A stretch of 64,000 nt of DNA from Contendibacter sp963719395 (GCA_963719395.1 CAVRCC010000070.1:62001-126000), one strand, 5' to 3'. Shown: positions 14,389 to 24,900, counted from the first letter of the stretch. Made by a program: numbers and translations. The notes: generated by a model from the letters alone, not told the origin.

Positions 14389-17122
14389 TCATCGCCCCTT
14401 TGTCTGCGGGCATTCCCCCACCAGTTCGACCTTACCGTCCTCGTCCACCGATTCCAGCCGCACCGTGAAGCCCCACAGCCGGTGCAGGTGTTTCAGGACT
14501 TCCTGGGTGGTTTCGGGGTGCAGCGGCCGGCGGTGATAGCGGGTGTGCCGCAGGGTCAGCGAGCGGTCTTTCCGGTGCGCCACGTTCCAGACCTGAATGT
14601 TCGGCTCGCGGCTGCCGAGGTTGTACTGGTCGGACAGCGCCCGCCGCAGCCGCCGGTAGCCGGCGTCGTCGTGGATGGCGGTGATTTCCAACTGCTCCTG
14701 GGTGTCGTCGTCCAGCACCGCGAACAGCTTGAAATCCCGCATCAGTTTGGGCGACAGGTATTGAGCGATGAAGCTCTCGTCCTTGAAATTGCGCATGGCG
14801 AAGTCCAAGCGTCTTGATCCAGTCCTGCCCGGCGATGTCCGGGAACCAGTGGCGGTCTTCGTCCGTCGGTTCCTGACAAATGCGCTGGATGTCGCTCATC
14901 ATCGCAAAGCCCAGCGCGTAGGGATTGATGCCGGAATAATGGGGATGGTCGAACGGCGGTTGCTGGACCACGCTGGTGTGCGATTGCAGAAACTCGATCA
15001 TGAAACCGTCGTTGACGTAGCCCTCGTCGTACAGCCGGTTCAGCAGGGTGTAGTGCCAGAAGCAGTTATGGTTGATGAAGCAGGACGCCTTGTAGGCGTG
15101 GGAGTTTTCCACACTGAAATCGACGACCGGCCCGTCATCGCACTCGATGGATTCGATGGTCGTCCGATCATCCTTGTCGAGGAACCACTTGACCGACGCC
15201 AGCGCATCCGCCAAGGCCCGCCGCTTGTACGACAGGCGAAAGCCGATCTTCTCCGCGAAGCGCTGGACATCCGAACCCGTGATGACGAGCCGGAAGGTCC
15301 CGTCTTGCTGCGGCCGCACGGAACTGACGATGCCCAGGTTCAGGATGAGCAGTTGCTCCACTCGCAACAGATCGCGGCTCTTGCTGACCAGGATGACCTG
15401 ACGGTCCTTGGGCGAGACGCAGCCGTCGGTGTCGAAGTGCCCGCGAAGGAAGGCGCGGACGACGGCTTCCGGCGAGCGCAGGATGATGTCCGGTACGGTC
15501 TTTCGTCCTGCGGCGCCCCAGCCGGTGGCGATCCCGAACGTTTGCTTGAATAGCCGCGCCAGCACGGCGCTGTGGACCGTCGAATTGAAGTGGTTGCGGC
15601 TCGGTCGGCGCGATGCCGTGACCCCGAAGCTCGCGTACATCGTCTGCTCGAAGAAATCCAGCAGTTCCGAATCTTGTGAGGTCAGATTGACACAGCTCGC
15701 GTTAACAAACCCATCCCCGATCACTTGGCCCAGCACTTCGGCCAGGTCAGGTCCCAGAGTTTCGGGCCGGCGGGCCAGGTCATCGGGCGTCAGCAAGGCC
15801 CAGGGATAATCCGGGTCGGCCTTGATCGCCTCCCATTCGTCAAAACACGCCTGCAACCGAGCGACAGTCTGCGCTCCGACCGACAAGTCCGGCGCGGCGC
15901 GGCGCCATTTGTAGTAGGTGTTGATCGATACGTCGTGCTTTTGGCAGATATCGGCGATGCGAGGGCGAACTTTCAGCGCGTAGTCGATGGGGGCTTCGGC
16001 GCCGGCGAAAACGGACTGGCCGCGCCGGATCTCCACGGCATCGCCGACCTTCAGGTTCTGCAACTCGATCCATTCCCCGCCCACCAGAATCTTGTGGTCG
16101 GCGCCGCCGTGCAGCTCGTACCCGTGCCGGGTCCGGATGCGGATGCGCCGCTTCGATGGATGGGTGAACCAGTTGACCACCCGATTGCCATCCTCGACGC
16201 GTCCCGAGAATCGCGACTCGACGAGTTCCTGCGCCCGCAGAAGGCCATGATCCGTCACGACCAGCGTGTCGCCGGTGACGCAGGCCCAGCCTTCATTCAT
16301 CACCTGGGTTTGGCGCTGCGGGTAGAAATACTGAGCGATCTTGCGGACGATCCGCACCAGTTCGCGCTGCCACGGCTCCAGCAGCGGCGCGTTCTTCTCG
16401 ATGAAGTACAGCAGGTTTTCCTGCGGCTCGGCGGGGTAGCGTTTCGCCTGCTCGGCGGTGGCCTCGGCCGGCTTGACCGGGATGGTCCGCCACAGGTCGT
16501 TGATTTGCGATTGCCGATATTCTTCCCGGTCGTGTTGGCGCTGCTTTTCCTCGTGCAGCGACAGCGGCGCCGGGTGTTTGTAGCGGTCCACCCCGTAGTT
16601 CATCAGCGCGTGGCAGGAATCGAGGAACAGCTCCACGGTTTCCTCGCCGTGGCGTTCCTCGCACTCGGCCACGTAATTCCGCGCGAACAGCAGGTAGTCG
16701 ATGATCGCGTCGGCGCTGGTCCAGGCGCGGAACAGGTAGTTGCCCTTAAAGAAGGAGTTGTGGCCATAGGCGGCGTGGGCGATCACCAGCGCCTGCATCA
16801 TGGCGGTGTTCTCCTCCATCAGATAAGCGATGCAGGGGTCGGAGTTGATCACGATCTCGTAGGCCAGCCCCATCTGCCCGCGCCGGTAGTTCTTTTCGGT
16901 TAGCACGAATTGCTTGCCGTAGGACCAGTGCTTGTAGCCCAGCGGCATCCCCACCGAGGAATAAGCATCCATCATCTGTTCGGCGGTGATGATCTCGATC
17001 TGGTTGGGGTAGGTGTCCAGCCCGAAGTCGTTGCCGGCAATCTGGCCGATCACCTCGTTGTAACGGTCCAGCATCGGGAACGTCCATTCGGACGACTCGG
17101 CAATCAATCGCGACGAACTCAT
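14389..17122 (-). CDS. spoVR: SpoVR family protein (YcgB) interrupted by an intein; frameshift near the C-terminus
   Basis: SpoVR proteins are about 510 residues, of unclear biochemical role, and co-occur with PrkA and YeaH in stress and sporulation. Here N-extein residues 1-280 (from MSSSRLIAESSEWTFPML to QVMNEGWA) and the C-extein (from CFWHYTLLNRLYDEGYV) give about 504 residues after removal of a 406-residue intein. An extra base at 14807-14808 shifts the frame after DWIKTL. The expected continuation (DFAMRNFKDESFIAQYLSP) is in the next frame and ends at 14389. The ATG at 17122 overlaps the stop of the upstream yeaH gene (ATGA). Confidence 0.92.
15065..16282 (-). other. Intein (Hint domain plus LAGLIDADG homing endonuclease) within spoVR
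   Basis: The 1218-base insert starts at Cys1 (CVTGDTLVVTDHGLLRAQEL, intein block A) directly after MNEGWA. Block B-like GADHKILVGGEWIEL follows. The C-terminal block reads HAYKASCFINHN and the +1 residue is Cys (CFWHYT). All splicing residues (Cys1, the block B GxxH, the terminal His-Asn, Cys+1) are present. Two LAGLIDADG helices lie inside: VLGQVIGDGFV and FLRGHFDTDGCV. A helix-turn-helix-like stretch (IADICQKHDVSINTYYKW) sits between Hint and endonuclease. The frame is open throughout. It is probably splicing-competent. Confidence 0.93.
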
Positions 17123-18387
17123 GACACGCGCCTCTTGAACAGGTCCCGGAACACCGGATAGATGTCGGCCGGCCCGTCGATCTGCCGCATGGCGAAGTGC
17201 GGGTGGGTGGCCTTCACCTCCTCGTAGGCCTCCCACAGGCTTTGATGGCGGTCCGGGGTGATTTCGATGTAGGCGTAATAGCGAACGAACGGCATGATCC
17301 GCTGCAACAGCAGATCCTTGCAGGCCGGCGAGTCGTGGTGCCAGTTGTCGCCGTCCGAAGCCTGCGCCACGTACAGGTTCCAACTGGAAATCGGGTAGCG
17401 TTCGGCCATGATATCGCCCATCAGTTGCAGGGCGCTGGACACCACGGTGCCGCCGGTCTCCCGTGAGTAGAAGAACTCCTGTTCGTCCACTTCCTTGGCC
17501 ACGGTGTGATGGCGGATGAACACTACCTCGATCTTCTCGTAATTGCGCTTGAGGAACAGGTAGAGCAGGGTGAAGAACCGCTTGGCCAGATCCTTGCGCG
17601 CCCGGTCCATCGAACCGGACACGTCCATGATGCAGAACATCACCGCCTGGGTCGTGGGCTGCGGCTGTTTGACCCGGTTGACGTAGCGCAGATCGAAGGT
17701 GTCGATGAACGGCACCGCCCGCGCTCGCGCCCGCAGGTGTTCGATCTCCTCGACCAGCGCCTTGGCGCGGATTTCATCCACGGGCGGCGTGGCCAGCAGG
17801 CGTTCCAGTTCATCCTCCGCCTCGCGCAGCCGGCGGGTATAGGGCCCGGCCAGCGCCATCCGCCGCGCCAGCGCGCCCTTGAGCGAGCGCACCACGTCGA
17901 TGTTGGCCGGGTTGCCGGCGCTGGTGAAACCGGCCCGTACCGATTTGAACTCGGTGGCCTTGGCCAGTTGGGTGCGGACCAGGTTGGGCAGTTCCAGGTC
18001 CTCGAAGAACAGTTCCAGGAATTCCTCGCGCGACAATTCGAAGACGAAATCGTCCTCGCCCTCGCCGCTGTTGCCGGCTTGGCCGCTGCCGGAACCCCCG
18101 CCCCCCCCGCCGGGCGGCCGGGCGATCTGGTCGCCGGTGACGAATTCCCGGTTGCCCGGATGGATGGCCTCGCGCCGGCCGCCGGACCCATGGCCGAACA
18201 CCGGCTCGGACAGGTCGCGGGCGGGGATGTTCACCTTCTCGCCGTTGTCGATGTCGGTGATGCTCCGGCCGTTCATGGACTCGGTCACCGCTTTCTTGAT
18301 CTGACTCTTGAAGCGCCGGATGAAACGCTGGCGGTTGACGGTGCTCTTGTGCTTGCCGTCCAGTCGCCGGTCGATGAACGTGGCCAT
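17119..18387 (-). CDS. yeaH: YeaH/YhbH family protein (DUF444)
   Basis: The 422-residue protein begins MATFIDRRLDGKHKSTVNRQ and contains a glycine-rich linker (residues about 95-115), then LSREEFLELFFEDLELPN. A C-terminal vWA-like domain carries the MIDAS motif DVSGSMDRA. YeaH is the standard partner of the PrkA/YeaG kinase. It is 16 bases downstream of prkA and overlaps spoVR, giving the conserved prkA-yeaH-spoVR operon. Its molecular role is not established. Confidence 0.93.
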   Translation of the reverse strand: MATFIDRRLDGKHKSTVNRQRFIRRFKSQIKKAVTESMNGRSITDIDNGEKVNIPARDLSEPVFGHGSGGRREAIHPGNREFVTGDQIARPPGGGGGGSGSGQAGNSGEGEDDFVFELSREEFLELFFEDLELPNLVRTQLAKATEFKSVRAGFTSAGNPANIDVVRSLKGALARRMALAGPYTRRLREAEDELERLLATPPVDEIRAKALVEEIEHLRARARAVPFIDTFDLRYVNRVKQPQPTTQAVMFCIMDVSGSMDRARKDLAKRFFTLLYLFLKRNYEKIEVVFIRHHTVAKEVDEQEFFYSRETGGTVVSSALQLMGDIMAERYPISSWNLYVAQASDGDNWHHDSPACKDLLLQRIMPFVRYYAYIEITPDRHQSLWEAYEEVKATHPHFAMRQIDGPADIYPVFRDLFKRRVS

Positions 18388-18403
18388 GCGTGGTGTCCTC
18401 CGC

Positions 18404-20326
18404 TCAGGATGCCTTGCGAACCCGCAGGTACCAGTCGGATAGCAACCGCACCTGTTTGGCCGTGTAGCCCTTGGCGACCATCCGGTCCACGAACTCGGCG
18501 TGCTTCTTCTGCTCCTCGGCGCTGGCCTTGGCATTGAAGCTGATCACCGGCAGCAGATCCTCGGTGTTGGAGAACATCTTCTTCTCGATCACCGCCCGCA
18601 GTTTTTCGTAGCTGGTCCAGGCCGGATTCCGCCCGGCGTTGTTGGCCCGCGCCCGCAGCACGAAATTGACGATTTCGTTGCGGAAGTCCTTGGGATTGCT
18701 GATGCCGGCCGGCTTCTCGATCTTCTCCAGTTCGGTGTTCAGCGCCGCCCGGTCGAACGACTCGCCGGTGTCGGGATCGCGGAATTCCTGGTCCTGAATC
18801 CAGAAGTCGGCGTAGGTCACGTACCGGTCGAAGATGTTCTGGCCGTACTCCGAGTAGGATTCCAGGTAGGCCTGCTGCAACTCCTTGCCGATGAATTCGG
18901 CGTAGCGCGGCGCCAGAAACCCCTTGAGATAGGACAGGTACTTCTCCTCGACGTCCGGCGCGAACTGCTCGCGCTCGATCTGCCGCTCCAGCACGTAGAG
19001 CAGATGCACCGAGTTAGCGGCGACCTCGGCGTGGTCGAAGTTGAACACCTGGCTCAGGATCTTGAAGGCGAACCGGGTGGAAATGCCGGTCATGCCTTCG
19101 TCCACCCCGGCGTAGTCGCGATACTCCTGCATCGACTTGGCCTTGGGGTCGGTGTCCTTGAGGTTCTCGCCGTCGTAGACCCGAATCTTGGAGAAGATGC
19201 TGGAGTTCTCCGGCTCCTTGATCCGGGTCAGCACCGAGAATTGCGCCAGCATCTGCAAGGTGCCGGGCGCGCAGGGCGCCTCGGCCAGCGAACTGTGGGT
19301 CAGCAATTTTTGGTAAATCTTGACCTCGTCCGACACTCGCAGGCAGTAGGGCACCTTGACGATGTACACCCGGTCCAGGAAGGCCTCGTTGTTCTTGTTG
19401 TTGCGGAACGACTGCCATTCCGACTCGTTGGAGTGGGCCAGAATGATCCCCTCGAACGGGATGGCCGACAGCCCCTCGGTGCTGTTGTAGTTGCCTTCCT
19501 GGGTGGCGGTCAGCAGCGGATGCAGCACCTTGATCGGCGCCTTGAACATCTCGACGAATTCCATCAGGCCGCGGTTGGCGCGGCACAGGGCGCCGGAGAA
19601 GCTGTAGGCGTCCGGATCGTTCTGGGCGAGGTGCTCCAGCTTGCGGATGTCCACCTTGCCGACCAGCGAGGAAATATCCTGGTTGTTTTCGTCGCCCGGC
19701 TCGGTTTTGGCGACCGCGATCTGGTGCAGCACCGACGGCCGCAGCTTGACCACCCGGAACTGGGTGATATCGCCGTTGAACTCGCGCAGCCGCTTGGCCG
19801 CCCACGGCGACATGATGTGGCGCAGGTAGCGGCGCGGGATGCCGTAGTCGTCCTCCAGAATCTGACCATCTTCGTCAGGATTGAACAGTCCCAGCGGCGA
19901 TTCGAACACCGGCGAGCCTTCAATGGCATAGAACGGGATCCGCTCCATCAACTGCTTGAGCCGTTCGGCCAGCGACGACTTGCCGCCGCCCACCGGGCCG
20001 AGCAGGTAGAGGATCTGCTTCTTCTCCTCCAACCCCTGGGCGGCGTGCCTGAGGTAGGAGACGATCTGCTCGATGGCGTCCTCCATCCCATAGAATTCCT
20101 CGAAGGCGGGATAGATTTTGAGCACCTTGTTCTGGAAGATGCGCGACAGCCGCGAGTCGTTGCGGGTGTCCACCATCTCCGGTTCGCCGATGGCTTTCAA
20201 CAGTCGCTCGGCGGCGCTGGCGTAGGCGACCGGGTCTTTTTTGCACAGCTCCAGATATTCCTGGAGCGAAAGATTCTCTTCGCGGCTCTCTTCGTAGCGC
20301 GACAGATAACGCTTGAAAATCGTCAT
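18404..20326 (-). CDS. prkA: PrkA family serine protein kinase (YeaG)
   Basis: The 640-residue protein has an AAA+-like N-terminal domain with Walker A GPVGGGKSS (residues 110-118) and the conserved LCRANRGLMEFVEMFKAPI. The C-terminal kinase-like domain ends in AKQVRLLSDWYLRVRKAS. In E. coli, YeaG acts in sustained nitrogen starvation. ATG 20326 (MTIFKRYLSRYEES) follows GAGGTT. It is the first gene of the operon with yeaH and spoVR. A sigma-54-type promoter match lies 143-160 bases upstream. Confidence 0.95.
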   Translation of the reverse strand: MTIFKRYLSRYEESREENLSLQEYLELCKKDPVAYASAAERLLKAIGEPEMVDTRNDSRLSRIFQNKVLKIYPAFEEFYGMEDAIEQIVSYLRHAAQGLEEKKQILYLLGPVGGGKSSLAERLKQLMERIPFYAIEGSPVFESPLGLFNPDEDGQILEDDYGIPRRYLRHIMSPWAAKRLREFNGDITQFRVVKLRPSVLHQIAVAKTEPGDENNQDISSLVGKVDIRKLEHLAQNDPDAYSFSGALCRANRGLMEFVEMFKAPIKVLHPLLTATQEGNYNSTEGLSAIPFEGIILAHSNESEWQSFRNNKNNEAFLDRVYIVKVPYCLRVSDEVKIYQKLLTHSSLAEAPCAPGTLQMLAQFSVLTRIKEPENSSIFSKIRVYDGENLKDTDPKAKSMQEYRDYAGVDEGMTGISTRFAFKILSQVFNFDHAEVAANSVHLLYVLERQIEREQFAPDVEEKYLSYLKGFLAPRYAEFIGKELQQAYLESYSEYGQNIFDRYVTYADFWIQDQEFRDPDTGESFDRAALNTELEKIEKPAGISNPKDFRNEIVNFVLRARANNAGRNPAWTSYEKLRAVIEKKMFSNTEDLLPVISFNAKASAEEQKKHAEFVDRMVAKGYTAKQVRLLSDWYLRVRKAS

Positions 20327-20468
20327 GGTCACAACCTCATCTATGATCGCGAAAGCGTGGCGGCTTGCTGTTTTGAAACCTGTCAGGGCAAACCCTGGCG
20401 AATGTTCTGTCGATCCGTGCGTCATCCCGGCCAATCCGCCGCCCGGCGGATGTTTCCGGTAGGTAATG

Positions 20469-20487
20469 AAGCAATTAACGGACCAAT
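20469..20487 (-). promoter_or_regulatory. Candidate sigma-54 promoter for prkA-yeaH-spoVR
   Basis: On the minus strand the sequence reads TTGGTCCGTTAATTGCTT. GG (-24) and GC (-12) are separated by exactly 10 bases, and TTGC is intact (plus-strand GCAA at 20471-20474, CCA at 20483-20485). The start site would fall near 20459, giving a leader of about 130 bases. The yeaGH operon of E. coli is known to be NtrC/sigma-54 dependent. Confidence 0.5.
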
Positions 20488-20653
20488 CCGGGTTCGGGGC
20501 GGCGGCGGCCGGATTTTGGCGCCAAGTCCCGAAGAAAAGCGAAATCAACCCGTTACTGAGGCACGGGTGGCCCGGAAGGGATCGGCCTATCCCGTTAGAC
20601 CCGTGATCGGCGGGTGGATTCAGGATATGCGCCGAGTTAAGAAAGGATCGTTC

Positions 20654-20668
20654 GCACTGCTCTGGTGC
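20654..20668. promoter_or_regulatory. Candidate NtrC-binding site
   Basis: GCACTGCTCTGGTGC matches the NtrC enhancer pattern GCAC-N5-TGGTGC. A further half-site (TGCAC, 20671-20675) follows. It lies between two divergent sigma-54-like promoters, roughly 140 bases from one start site and 200 from the other, a usual enhancer distance. The rest of the 509-base gap (20327-20835) shows no gene. Confidence 0.45.
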
Positions 20669-20773
20669 AATGCACTAGTAATGAGCATAGCGTTCTTGAA
20701 GCGGGTTTCCAGCGTTGATAGACCACGTTCGGCGCTGGCGGTTCAAGCACCGGCGGGCCGATGGTTGGGACAG

Positions 20774-20789
20774 TGGCGGTTTTGTTGCT
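20774..20789 (+). promoter_or_regulatory. Candidate sigma-54 promoter for the AI-2E family permease
   Basis: TGGCGGTTTTGTTGCT has GG at 20775-20776 and GC at 20787-20788 with the required 10-base spacing. The gene start (20836) is 48 bases further on. The -24 element is only partly conserved (TGGC then GGT), so this is weaker than the prkA match. Confidence 0.35.
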
Positions 20790-20835
20790 AACATCCCGCC
20801 GGCTGTGGATGGACAACGCGACGACAAGGGACATC

Positions 20836-21900
20836 ATGAAGATTATCAGTGACTGGTTTCAACGGCTGTTCAACGATCCCCAGACGGTCATTCTGACCAT
20901 CGTGCTGGTGTTGGTCACCAGCGTAATCCTGGTGATGGGACGGGATCTGGCGCCCGTGCTGGCCAGCATCGTTATCGCCTATCTGTTGGAAGGCGTGGTG
21001 CAGATGCTGCAGCGCTGGTTGCGGTTGCCACGCCTGCTGGCGGCCGTCGTGGTGTTCGTGCTGTTTCTGGCCTTCGTGCTGTTCCTGCTGCTTGGGCTGT
21101 TCCCGATGGCCTCGCGGCAGTTGACCCAGTTCGTGCAGCAACTGCCCAATATGATCATCAGGGGCCAGCAACTGCTGCTCAGTTTGCCGGCCCTGTACCC
21201 GGAATTCATTACCGAGGCCCAAGTGCTGGAGGTGATCAACGCCATGCGGGCCGAAGTCGCCACTTGGGGCCAGAATGTCCTGTCCTGGTCGCTGGCGGCC
21301 GGTATGGGGTTCATCACCATCGCCATCTATCTGGTGCTGGTGCCGCTGCTGGTGTTTTTCTTTTTAAAGGACAAAGAGTTGATTCTGGCGTGGCTGCATG
21401 GATTTCTGCCGCACGACCATACTCTGGCGCAGCAGGTCTGGCGCGAAGTGGACCGGCAAATGGGCAACTACGTGCGCGGCAAGTTTCTGGAAATTCTGGT
21501 GGTTTGGGTCGCGACTTATCTGGCGTTCGCCTACATGAACTTGCAGTTCGCCATGCTGCTGGCCCTCATGGTGGGGCTGTCGGTCATCGTGCCCTATATT
21601 GGAGCGGTGGTGGTGACGGTGCCGGTGGCGCTGGTCGCGTTTTTCCAGTGGGGTTGGAGTTCGGAGTTCCTGTGGCTGCTGGGCATCTATCTGATCGTGC
21701 AGGGTCTGGATGGCAACGTGCTGGTGCCGCTGCTGTTCTCCGAAGTGGTGGATCTGCACCCGATCGCCATCATCGCGGCGGTCCTGGTGTTCGGCGGCCT
21801 GTGGGGGTTCTGGGGGGTGTTCTTCGCCATCCCGCTGGCGACCGTGGTGCAGTCGATTCTCAAGGCGTGGCCACGACCGGCGCGGGCGGCGGTGGGGTAG
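20836..21900 (+). CDS. AI-2E family transporter (PerM/YhhT-like permease)
   Basis: The 354-residue membrane protein has the family layout: two N-terminal hydrophobic segments, a soluble stretch (PNMIIRGQQLLLSLPALYPEF), then several helices with the conserved FFFLKDKELILAWLHGFLP, GLSVIVPYIGAVVVTVPVA and GLDGNVLVPLLFSEVVDLHP. Family members export autoinducer-2 or exchange sodium and protons; the substrate here is unknown. ATG 20836 follows AAGGGA. The gene diverges from prkA and converges with hrpA. Confidence 0.9.
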   Translation: MKIISDWFQRLFNDPQTVILTIVLVLVTSVILVMGRDLAPVLASIVIAYLLEGVVQMLQRWLRLPRLLAAVVVFVLFLAFVLFLLLGLFPMASRQLTQFVQQLPNMIIRGQQLLLSLPALYPEFITEAQVLEVINAMRAEVATWGQNVLSWSLAAGMGFITIAIYLVLVPLLVFFFLKDKELILAWLHGFLPHDHTLAQQVWREVDRQMGNYVRGKFLEILVVWVATYLAFAYMNLQFAMLLALMVGLSVIVPYIGAVVVTVPVALVAFFQWGWSSEFLWLLGIYLIVQGLDGNVLVPLLFSEVVDLHPIAIIAAVLVFGGLWGFWGVFFAIPLATVVQSILKAWPRPARAAVG

Positions 21901-21949
21901 CGGTTTCCCGGAGGTTGCCCGGCGGCCAAGGTTAGAACACTACCCATTC

Positions 21950-24900
21950 TTACCCTTGCCGCATTCGACCCCACTGCTCTTCCAACCGCTTCACCGACAC
22001 CGGCGCAATCGTTTTCAATTCCTGGGCGAACTGGGACACGCGCAACTCCTCCAGCAGCCAGCGAAAACGGATGAGTTCCGGATCGTGTCGTTCCTGCCGG
22101 ACGTTCCGCTCCAGTTGCCGCTGGCAAGCCTCCCACAGCCGAATGATGTCGCCGCGCCGCTGGCGGTCCCTGTCCGGCGCCTGGCGGAGTTTTTGCAACC
22201 GCAGGGCGATGGCGCGCAGATAGCGCGGCAGATGTGGCAACCATTCCGCGGGCGTCTCGCTGAGAAACCCCGGATAAACCAGCCGGGCCAGTTGCTCGCG
22301 AACGTCAGCCATCGCTTCGGCCCAGGCCGGCTCGTCAGTCAGCGCCCGACGGACTTCGTGATACGCCGCCAGAATCGTGGCGGCCGTGTCGCAGACCTCC
22401 ACTCTGACGGCGGCCAGCCGAGTTTTACCGCGTTCCAGCAGGGCATCGAACGCCGCCCGGTCGCGCGGCAGTGGTCCATCGGCCAGAAAAGCCTGGTCGA
22501 GGATGGCATTCAGCAGATCCTCGCGCAGCGCCTCCTGCGTGCCTAAACCGACGTAGTGCAGGGTCATGCGCTGGAAATGCGGCAGGTCGCGCGCCAGTGA
22601 CTTGAACGCCGGTCCCAGTCGCCAGCCGATCAGTCGCCGCAAGCCGGCGCGGGTCGCCGCTGCCGCCCGCGCCGGCGAATCCAGCACCCGCAACGCCAGC
22701 GTGCCGTCGGCTTCCGCGACCAGGGCCGGATAGCCGCGCAACTGAATCCCATTGCGGACGAAACTCACCTCTTCCGGCAACTCGCCAAAATCCCAGTCCC
22801 GCAACCGCTCCCGCTCGAACTCCGGGGTCGGCAACGCCGCGAAACTGGCCCGCGCCTCGCCGCGCAATTGCGCCTGAAGCGCCGCCCAGTCGCGCCCGAC
22901 CACCAACACTTTACCGTCAACGTCCATCACCTGAAAACGCATCCGCAAATGCGGCGGCACCGCTTCGGGATTCCAGGCATCCTCGGGAATCCCAACTCCG
23001 GTCATCCGCCGCAAGCGTTCCGCCATCGCTTCGGTGAGCGACTCCTCGCCCGGTTCCATGACCTCCAGCAATGCCTGCACGTAATTGGGCACCGGTACAA
23101 AATTCCGCCGTAGCGCCTTGGGCAGCGACTTCAGCAAGGCCGCCATCCGCTCCGCCCGCAAACCCGGCACCAGCCAGTCCAGCCGCTTCGGATCGACCTG
23201 ATTCACCGCCGCCAGCGGCACGGTCAAGGTCACGCCGTCATCGTCCGCGCCCGGCGTAAATCGGTAAGTCAAGGGCAGCTTCAAACCATCGAGATCGAGA
23301 TGATCGGGAAAGCGCTCGCCGCCCGCGACCGGACCCGCTTCCACCAGCAGCGCGGCTCGATCGAGAAACAACAGACGCGGGTTGTCCCGTTCGGCCTGCT
23401 TGCGCCAGGTCTCGAAGCTCGGGCCGCTGTAAATGCCTTCGGGGATACGTTCGTCGTAAAAACGGTAAAGCGCTTCCTCGTCAGTCACCAGGTCGCGGCG
23501 GGCGCGGACTTCCAATTCTTCCAGTTCGGCCAGCAATTGCCGGTTGTGCTGAAAAAATGCTGCCCCACAGTGAAACTCGCCTTCAACCAGCGCCTGCCGG
23601 ATAAAAATCTCTCGCGCCAGCGCCGGATCGAGCGGGCCGTAATTGATCCGGCGATTGGCGATGATCGGCAGACCATACAGCGTGACCCGCTCGATGGCGG
23701 TTACCTGGGCGCTGCGCTTCTCCCAGTGCGGTTCGGCGTAATTGCGTTTGAGCAGATGGCCGGCCAGTCCCTCCACCCATTCCGGCTCGATGCGCGCCAC
23801 GGTGCGGGCGTACAGCCGGGTGGTTTCCACCAATTCGGCGGATGCCACCCAGCGTGGCCGTTTCTTGAACAGGCCGGAACCGGGGAACAGGTAGAAATTC
23901 CGGCCCCGCGCGCCTAGATAGACGTTGTCCTCCTGTTTCAGGCCGAGATGACCGAGCAGGCCGGTCAACAGCGCCCGATGCAGGCTGTCATAAGGCGCCG
24001 GTTCGGTGTTGAGCCGCATCCCCATTTCGGTCACCCGCCCCAGCAATTCCTGATGCAGATCGTGCCATTCCCGCATCCGCACGAAGGACAGAAAGTCGGT
24101 TTGGCAGAGATTGCGTAACTGGTTCTTGGACAGTTGCCGCGCCTGCTCGTGGTAGTAATCCCAGAGCTTGAGCAGCGCCAGAAAATCGGAATGCTCGTCG
24201 CGAAACCGGCGATGCTTCTCATCCGCCGCCTGCTGTCGTTCCAACGGCCGTTCGCGCGGGTCCTGAATCGCCAGTGCGGCGACCATGACTAATACCTCGC
24301 GCAAACAACCTTCCCCCTGCGCCGCCAGCAGCATCCGCCCCAGGCGCGGATCGACCGGCAATTTCGCCAGTTGCCGACCCAATTCGCTGATGCGTCGCTG
24401 CTCGTCCACCGCCTGCAACTCGAACAGCAGCCGGAAGCCGTCGCTGATCTGACGCGAATCCGGGGGGTCCACAAACGGGAATTCCTCCGGCCGGCCCAGA
24501 TTCAGCGCGCTCATCTGCAAGATCACCGCCGCCAGATGGGTGCGCAGGATTTCGGGATCGGTAAATGCCGGCCGGGATTGAAAATCCTCCTCCGCGTACA
24601 GCCGGACGCAAACACCCGCCATCACCCGCCCGCAGCGACCGGCCCGCTGGCGGGCGCTGGCTTGCGAAATCTTCTCCACCGGCAAGCGTTGAATCTTGCT
24701 GCGTGGGCTGTAGCGGCTGATCCGGGCGGTGCCGGGATCGATGACGTAACGAATGCCGGGCACGGTCAACGAAGTTTCGGCGACGTTGGTCGCCAGCACG
24801 ATGCGCGGCCGGCCGCGCGGCTGGAACACCCGGTTCTGTTCGGTGGCCGATAGTCGCGCGTACAGCGGCAACACTTCGGTGTTGGGCGGATGATGCTTGC

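Noticed and set aside
18500..20791. 763-codon open frame on the plus strand opposite prkA
   Set aside because: It is the antisense shadow of the GC-rich prkA gene; it has no recognisable domain and a His/Gln/Leu-rich composition typical of such shadows.
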